Below are positions 13,067 to 18,594 of a stretch of 18,594 bases of DNA, one piece after another. The position numbers and the translations under genes were made by a program. A model generated the notes under the pieces. It saw only the letters and a list, made by a program, of their open reading frames with translations, was not told the origin of the DNA and did not search any database. How positions within the stretch are numbered: position 1 is the stretch's first letter; each line of letters opens with the position of its first letter. Source of the DNA: ZLKRG08 sp964654815 (lineage in GTDB: Bacteria > Actinomycetota > Actinomycetes > Nanopelagicales > Nanopelagicaceae); contig CAZZLH010000027.1 of assembly GCA_964654815.1 (NCBI GenBank), positions 1 to 18,594 of the forward strand, written 5' to 3'.

Positions 13067-14501
13067 CAGTTGGTTCAATGGGAGAAGGCAATTGTGTCGA
13101 GCCAACTAAGTACTTATCTACTGCAGCTGCAGCGCTACGGCCTTCGGCAATTGCCCAGACGATTAGCGATTGCCCGCGACCGGCATCGCCCGCCACGAAA
13201 ATACCTTCTTGATTGGTCTGATAGTTGAGATCACGCTTTATGTTTCCACGCTCATCTAGTTCGACCTCAAGTTGGGCGATTAAATTAGATTTCTCTGGGC
13301 CAGTAAAACCCATGGCCATAAATACAAAATCAGCGGGAATCTCTCGCTCTGAACCTGGTACCGGTTGGAATTTGCCATCTTCAAATTTAACATCGATGAT
13401 CTTTAGCGCCTTTAAATTTCCATTTCCATCTCCGATAAATGCCTCAGTATTTACGCTAAAGACTCGATTATCTAACTCTTCATGCGCGCTAGATACGCGA
13501 TAAACCATTGGATAGGTAGGCCATGGTTGTGAGGAGGGACGCTCGTCGCTTGGTCTTGGCATGATCTCAAGTTGGGTAATCGAAGCTGCCTTTTGGCGAA
13601 TCGCAGTACCCAAACAATCTGCACCTGTATCTCCGCCACCCAGGATCACCACATGCTTACCTGCCACATTGATTGGCGGCTCGGTTATTTCACCAAGTCC
13701 TTGTTTGTTTCCCCAAGGCAGATACTCCATAGCCTGATAAACACCTTTTAATTCGCGACCTGGAATATTCAAATCACGCCACTGAGTTGCACCGACTGCG
13801 AGAACTATCGCGTCATAACGCTTACGCAGATCATCACCCGTGATCTCATTACCAACATCAACACCGGGACGAAAGCGGGTGCCTTCCTTCTCCATCTGCT
13901 GCAAGCGACGATCTAAAACATACTTCTCCATTTTGAACTCTGGGATTCCGTAGCGTAATAAGCCACCGATCTTGTCAGCGCGTTCGAATACCGCAACGGT
14001 ATGTCCAGCTCTCGTTAATTGTTGCGCCGCCGCTAGGCCTGCTGGCCCAGAACCAATCACCGCAACGGTCTTACCGCTTAGCCTGGAAGGGATAAGTGGC
14101 TTGATGTTGTCGCTACCCCAAGCCTCTTCAACGGTACGTAACTCAACCTGCTTGATGGTCACGGGGTCGCGATTGATGCCGACTACGCACGCGGTCTCGC
14201 AAGGCGCAGGACATAACCGCCCAGTGAACTCGGGAAAATTATTGGTCGCATGTAGGCGATCTATCGCAGAGGAGAAATCACCTCGGTACATCAGATCGTT
14301 CCACTCTGGAATCAAATTACCAAGTGGGCAACCTTGATGGCAGAAGGGAATGCCGCAATCCATACAACGTGAGGCTTGGGTCTTTAAATGCTCGATTGAT
14401 TGCGGTTCATAAACTTCGCGCCAATCCATGATGCGCACATCTACCGGGCGACGCTTCGGGACTTCACGGCCAGCTTTTAAGAATGCCTTTGGGTCACCCA
14501 T
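13047..14501 (-). CDS. gltD: Glutamate synthase (NADPH), small subunit
   Basis: Beta subunit of GOGAT. It takes electrons from NADPH through FAD and Fe-S clusters to the large subunit, which converts glutamine and 2-oxoglutarate to two glutamates. Length is 484 residues, typical. The N-terminal cysteine groups C46-x2-C49-x4-C54-x3-C58 and C97-x3-C101-x3-C105 hold the [4Fe-4S] clusters. A FAD Rossmann motif GSGPAG lies at 150-155, the NADPH-binding motif GGGDTGADC at 288-296, and the C-terminal FAD segment GIFVAGDAGRGQSLIVWA is present. Its ATG overlaps the gltB stop by 8 bp, with GGAGG about 10 nt upstream, so translation is coupled. pyk follows after 36 bp once the gap is merged. Confidence 0.98.
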   Translation of the reverse strand: MGDPKAFLKAGREVPKRRPVDVRIMDWREVYEPQSIEHLKTQASRCMDCGIPFCHQGCPLGNLIPEWNDLMYRGDFSSAIDRLHATNNFPEFTGRLCPAPCETACVVGINRDPVTIKQVELRTVEEAWGSDNIKPLIPSRLSGKTVAVIGSGPAGLAAAQQLTRAGHTVAVFERADKIGGLLRYGIPEFKMEKYVLDRRLQQMEKEGTRFRPGVDVGNEITGDDLRKRYDAIVLAVGATQWRDLNIPGRELKGVYQAMEYLPWGNKQGLGEITEPPINVAGKHVVILGGGDTGADCLGTAIRQKAASITQLEIMPRPSDERPSSQPWPTYPMVYRVSSAHEELDNRVFSVNTEAFIGDGNGNLKALKIIDVKFEDGKFQPVPGSEREIPADFVFMAMGFTGPEKSNLIAQLEVELDERGNIKRDLNYQTNQEGIFVAGDAGRGQSLIVWAIAEGRSAAAAVDKYLVGSTQLPSPIEPTARPLMV

Positions 14502-17500
14502 TTGCCACCGCCTCCATTACATACTTATCTACATCCACGCCCTTGGCCTTCGCCTCAGCAATTGCCTGTAAAACTTTTGCATAATCGCGCGGCATGATCA
14601 AAGTAAATCTTGATTTGGCGCTCTGCCAATCTTTGAGCAACGAATTCGCTACCTCAGAACCGGTCTCTGCCGCGAACTTAGAGACTAATGAATTAAGTTC
14701 TTGCTCACGCACCTCATCTACCGCCAAGAGATCTACTAATTCGGTATTTACCAACTCCGGCTTTAGATCAAGCACGTATGCCACACCACCAGACATACCG
14801 GCTGCGAGATTTCTACCGGTGCCACCGAGAATTACGACACGACCACCTGTCATGTACTCAAGCGCATGGTCACCGACACCTTCGACGACTGCGGTAACGC
14901 CAGAATTTCGCACGCAGAATCGCTCTCCCACTACGCCACGGACAAATATCTCTCCGCTAGTAGCGCCATAACCGATTACATTTCCTGCGATTACATTCTC
15001 TTCAGATTTGAATTTGGCGCGCTCATCGGGGCGAAGAATCAAGCGCCCACCTGAAATTCCCTTACCGACATAGTCATTGCTATCACCATAAAGGCGGATG
15101 GTTAATCCATTCGGGATAAATGCACCCAATGATTGACCAGCAGATCCGTGTAGGACCACATTTATTGTGTCATCAGGCAATCCAGCACCTTGGTATCTCT
15201 TGGTGATTTCCGCGCCCAGCATGGTGCCAACAGTGCGATTTACATTTCTGACTGGAAGATCGATATTAACTCGCTCACCCTTATCTAAAGCGGACTTGGC
15301 AAGTTCAATTAATTTATTGTCTAGCGCATTTACTAGACCATGATCCTGCGTAGTGGTGTTATGTAAAGGCGAATCTACTTCGGGTCGTGTTAAAAGTGGT
15401 GATAGATCTAGGCCACTCGCTTTCCAATGATCTACTGCCGCTTTGGTATCTAAAAATTCAACATGGCCAACTGCCTCTTGAATAGAGCGGAAGCCAAGTT
15501 GAGCCAGAAGCTCTCTAACCTCTTGCGCGATATATTCAAAGAAGGTCTCAACAAATTCTGGCTTGCCATTGAATTTAGCGCGTAACTCGGGATTTTGAGT
15601 TGCCACACCAACTGGGCAGGTATCCAGATGGCATACCCGCATCATGATGCAACCTGATACGACAAGTGGTGCGGTGGCAAAACCAAACTCCTCTGCACCT
15701 AGTAGCGCGGCGACCACCACATCTCTTCCGGTCTTCAATTGGCCATCAGTTTGGACCACGATGCGATCGCGCAATCTATTAAGCAACAAAGTCTGCTGAG
15801 TTTCGGCAAGACCTAACTCCCATGGCGCGCCGGCATGTTTTAGTGAGGTTAGCGGCGAGGCGCCGGTTCCGCCATCGTGGCCCGAGATTAAGACCACGTC
15901 TGCATGTGCTTTCGAGACACCAGCTGCGACGGTTCCGACGCCAACTTCAGCCACCAATTTCACGTGAACTCGCGCATCTTTATTGGCGTTCTTTAAATCA
16001 TGGATTAACTGCGCTAAATCTTCGATGGAGTAAATATCGTGATGTGGTGGTGGCGAGATAAGTCCAACGCCAGTTGTGGAGTGGCGCACTTTGGCAACCC
16101 AGGGATAAACCTTATTTGCTGGAAGTTGTCCGCCTTCGCCAGGCTTTGCGCCTTGTGCGATTTTGATCTGTAGATCATCGGCATTAACCAAATATTCGCT
16201 GGTGACACCGAAACGTCCTGAGGCAACTTGTTTGATAGCTGAGCGTTTGGAATCTCCATTTGGTAGCGGGGTGTAGCGCGCTGGATCTTCGCCACCTTCT
16301 CCGGTATTTGATTTACCACCTAAACGATTCATGGCAATCGCCAAAGTTTCATGCGCTTCTTGGGAGATCGAACCAAAACTCATCGCACCAGTTGAGAAGC
16401 GCTTGACGATTTCAGAGATAGGTTCCACCTCTTCGATTGGAACTGGCGGGCGAATACCCTCTTTGAACTTAAATAAACCGCGCAAAGTCATAAGCCTTCG
16501 GCTCTGCTCATCTACTCTCGAGGTGTAACGCTTGAAGATGTCATAGCGCTTACTTCTAGTCGAATGTTGCAGATTGAAGACAGTTTCAGGGTCGAAAAGA
16601 TGTGGTTCACCTTCACGACGCCACTGATATTCACCACCGATAGCCAAAAGTTTTGCACCAGGAATCTCACCACCTGGTGGGTAAGCGAGGTGATGGCGCT
16701 TGGTGACTTCAGTTGCGACAGTGTCCAAAGTGATGCCGCCCAAACGAGAGGTGGTGCCAGTAAAGAATTCATCTACCAACTCTTGCGAAAGACCGATCGC
16801 TTCGAAGACTTGTGCGCCGGTATAAGAGGCAATGGTCGAGATACCCATCTTGGACATCACCTTCAAAACGCCCTTGCCCAGCGCCTTAATCAAATTCTTC
16901 ACCGCTTTATCTGGAGTAATACCGGTGATTACACCTTGATTTACTAAGTCTTCGGCGCTCTCCATAGCTAGATATGGGTTGACCGCACCTGCTCCGTAAC
17001 CGATCAATAACGCTACGTGATGTACTTCGCGAACATCGCCAGCCTCAACGATGAGCCCAACTTTGGTCCTGGTCTTCTCGCGGATTAAATGATGATGGAT
17101 TGCGGCGGTCATCAATAAAGATGGAATTGGCGCATTATCTGCATCGCCATCACGATCTGAGAGCACTATCAATCTAGCGCCATCTGCGATCGCCTTTGAA
17201 ACTTCAGATTTAATCTCTTCGATTCTGCGGCGCAGCCCCGAACCATCGGCTTCGACGGAGAAGAGCGCTCTAACTACATAAGACTTAAGACCTGGATAAT
17301 CTCCATCTACATTGGCATGGATTAATTTGGCCAACTCATCGTTATCTATAACTGGAAATGCGATACCAACTTGGCGACAGGAATTTGGTCCCGGATCCAA
17401 TAAATTCCACTCTGGACCTACGGCAGAGCCAAGTGATGTCACCAGCTCTTCACGGATCGCATCAAGTGGTGGATTGGTCACCTGAGCAAATAACTGGGAG

Positions 17501-18594
17501 AAGTAATCAAACATCAAGCGTGGCTTCTCGGATAAAGCAGCGATTGGCGTATCCGTTCCCATGGAGCCAAGTGGCTCTGCGCCACCTTTAGCCATTGGGG
17601 TGATAATCAAACGAAGCTCTTCCTCGGTATAACCAAAGGCCTTTTGGCGTCTGACCACAGAGGCATGCGGATAAATAATGTGTTCGCGATCAGGTAGATC
17701 CTTCAACCGGATCATCCCTTCTTCCAACCACTTTCCATATGGATGGGCATTGGCCAATTGATCTTTGATCTCATCATCTTCGATGATGCGCCCTGCTTCG
17801 ATATCTACCAAGAACATCTTGCCTGGCTGTAAGCGACCTTTGCGAACCACTACTTCTTGTGGGATATCGAGCACGCCAACTTCAGATGCCAGAATCACAT
17901 AACCATCTTCTGTTACCCAGAATCTCGATGGGCGAAGTCCATTTCGATCTAAAACCGCTCCAACTTGTCTGCCATCTGTAAAGGTGACGCAGGCTGGGCC
18001 ATCCCAAGCCTCCATTAACGCTGCATGAAATGCATAGAAATCTCTTCGATTCTTAGCCATCGAGGCATGGTTCTCCCACGCCTCTGGAATCATCATCAAT
18101 ACTGCATGTGGTAGCGAGCGTCCGCCCAGATAGAGCAACTCCAAAACTTCATCAAATGATGCTGAGTCAGAACCAGCCATATCAACGATTGGGAAAATTC
18201 GCTCCAAGTCACCTGGTATCAATTCGGACTCAAGTAGCTCTTCGCGTGCTCGCATCCAGTTGCGGTTGCCCTTAACTGTATTTATCTCACCATTATGAGC
18301 GATATAGCGATAAGGATGTGATAGTTGCCATGACGGGAAGGTATTTGTGGAGAATCTTGAATGCACAATTGCTAGCGGAGATTTGACTTTAGGGTCACTT
18401 AAATCTGGATAGAACTGATTTAATTGAGCGGTAGTCAACATCCCCTTGTAAACCAAAGTTGCCGTGGATAGTGATGAGAAATAAACCGGAAGTGAGTGCT
18501 CTACTCTCTTGCGCAAACAGAATGCCATTCGATCAAGTTCGATTCCTGATTCACCATTTGCGCCAGCTAAAAATAATTGTTCGAATTTAGGCAT
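14494..18594 (-). CDS. gltB: Glutamate synthase (NADPH), large subunit, N-terminus beyond the window
   Basis: Alpha subunit of GOGAT; 1366 residues are visible and the frame is open at the right edge. The Met at 18594 is internal: the family has about 150 further N-terminal residues, including the catalytic Cys of the glutaminase domain, which lie outside. Visible parts are glutaminase HSRFSTNTFPSWQLSHPYR and IAHNGEINTVKGNRNWMRAR; the central domain; the FMN/2-oxoglutarate synthase domain with KVYPWVAKVRHSTTGVGLIS and LISGHDGGTGASPLTSLKHA; the 3Fe-4S cysteines in CIMMRVCHLDTCPVGVA (around 15611-15655); and the C-terminal GXGXG beta-helix region (GDSNDYVGKGISGGRLIL). It overlaps gltD by 8 bp. 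Regulation and promoter lie outside the window. Confidence 0.98.
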   Translation of the reverse strand: MPKFEQLFLAGANGESGIELDRMAFCLRKRVEHSLPVYFSSLSTATLVYKGMLTTAQLNQFYPDLSDPKVKSPLAIVHSRFSTNTFPSWQLSHPYRYIAHNGEINTVKGNRNWMRAREELLESELIPGDLERIFPIVDMAGSDSASFDEVLELLYLGGRSLPHAVLMMIPEAWENHASMAKNRRDFYAFHAALMEAWDGPACVTFTDGRQVGAVLDRNGLRPSRFWVTEDGYVILASEVGVLDIPQEVVVRKGRLQPGKMFLVDIEAGRIIEDDEIKDQLANAHPYGKWLEEGMIRLKDLPDREHIIYPHASVVRRQKAFGYTEEELRLIITPMAKGGAEPLGSMGTDTPIAALSEKPRLMFDYFSQLFAQVTNPPLDAIREELVTSLGSAVGPEWNLLDPGPNSCRQVGIAFPVIDNDELAKLIHANVDGDYPGLKSYVVRALFSVEADGSGLRRRIEEIKSEVSKAIADGARLIVLSDRDGDADNAPIPSLLMTAAIHHHLIREKTRTKVGLIVEAGDVREVHHVALLIGYGAGAVNPYLAMESAEDLVNQGVITGITPDKAVKNLIKALGKGVLKVMSKMGISTIASYTGAQVFEAIGLSQELVDEFFTGTTSRLGGITLDTVATEVTKRHHLAYPPGGEIPGAKLLAIGGEYQWRREGEPHLFDPETVFNLQHSTRSKRYDIFKRYTSRVDEQSRRLMTLRGLFKFKEGIRPPVPIEEVEPISEIVKRFSTGAMSFGSISQEAHETLAIAMNRLGGKSNTGEGGEDPARYTPLPNGDSKRSAIKQVASGRFGVTSEYLVNADDLQIKIAQGAKPGEGGQLPANKVYPWVAKVRHSTTGVGLISPPPHHDIYSIEDLAQLIHDLKNANKDARVHVKLVAEVGVGTVAAGVSKAHADVVLISGHDGGTGASPLTSLKHAGAPWELGLAETQQTLLLNRLRDRIVVQTDGQLKTGRDVVVAALLGAEEFGFATAPLVVSGCIMMRVCHLDTCPVGVATQNPELRAKFNGKPEFVETFFEYIAQEVRELLAQLGFRSIQEAVGHVEFLDTKAAVDHWKASGLDLSPLLTRPEVDSPLHNTTTQDHGLVNALDNKLIELAKSALDKGERVNIDLPVRNVNRTVGTMLGAEITKRYQGAGLPDDTINVVLHGSAGQSLGAFIPNGLTIRLYGDSNDYVGKGISGGRLILRPDERAKFKSEENVIAGNVIGYGATSGEIFVRGVVGERFCVRNSGVTAVVEGVGDHALEYMTGGRVVILGGTGRNLAAGMSGGVAYVLDLKPELVNTELVDLLAVDEVREQELNSLVSKFAAETGSEVANSLLKDWQSAKSRFTLIMPRDYAKVLQAIAEAKAKGVDVDKYVMEAVANG

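Noticed and set aside
18592..18594. Met at the right edge as the gltB start
   Set aside because: The family's glutaminase domain begins about 150 residues earlier with a catalytic Cys; the sequence from this Met matches an internal segment.
1..18594. CRISPR array, prophage, transposase, toxin-antitoxin or other accessory system
   Set aside because: Almost all the sequence is accounted for by recognisable core genes; no spaced repeats, recombinase motifs or small paired ORFs were seen.

Overview
The window is an ordinary housekeeping and nutrient-uptake segment of an actinobacterial chromosome of moderate GC. Three observations point to Actinomycetota: a PdtaR-type ANTAR response regulator, a Pol I with a degenerate 3'-5' exonuclease site and a Tyr in the O-helix, and the gene order rpsA / polA / thioesterase / liv cluster / pdtaR / pyk / gltD / gltB, which recalls Streptomyces and, in part, Mycobacterium. 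Tight packing, many start/stop overlaps and the moderate GC suggest a streamlined lineage such as freshwater Nanopelagicales (acI); that placement is inference. The sequence comes from a draft assembly: it contains a 100-N scaffold gap flanked by a 55-bp end overlap.

Layout, left to right. At 1-1130 (minus) lies ribosomal protein S1, cut by the left edge and starting at TTG. A 226-bp intergenic region with a 10-bp tandem repeat separates it from a plus-strand MFS transporter (1357-2583). polA (2613-5189, minus) is convergent with the MFS gene and divergent from a hotdog thioesterase (5220-5627, plus). From 10494 down to 5652 (minus) runs a complete branched-chain amino-acid ABC transporter, livK-livH-livM-livG-livF. 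Two tandem hairpins, the second terminator-like, lie between the binding protein and the permease genes. Upstream are pdtaR (10696-11265) and a tRNA gene (11267-11339) that ends one base before the pdtaR start codon. Then come pyk (11413-12855), the scaffold gap, gltD (13047-14501) and gltB (14494 to beyond the right edge, lacking its N-terminus here).

Functional picture. The liv system imports branched-chain or similar amino acids. GltBD makes glutamate from glutamine and 2-oxoglutarate. Pyruvate kinase is the last glycolytic step and, once the gap is collapsed, sits only 36 bp downstream of gltD. PdtaR is an RNA-binding antiterminator-type regulator lying directly upstream of livK.

I found no CRISPR, prophage, transposon or defence system. 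The most unusual item is the tRNA: its anticodon is CAA (Leu), but it has a 5-nt variable loop (class I), whereas bacterial tRNA-Leu normally carries a long variable arm. It also abuts the pdtaR start codon.
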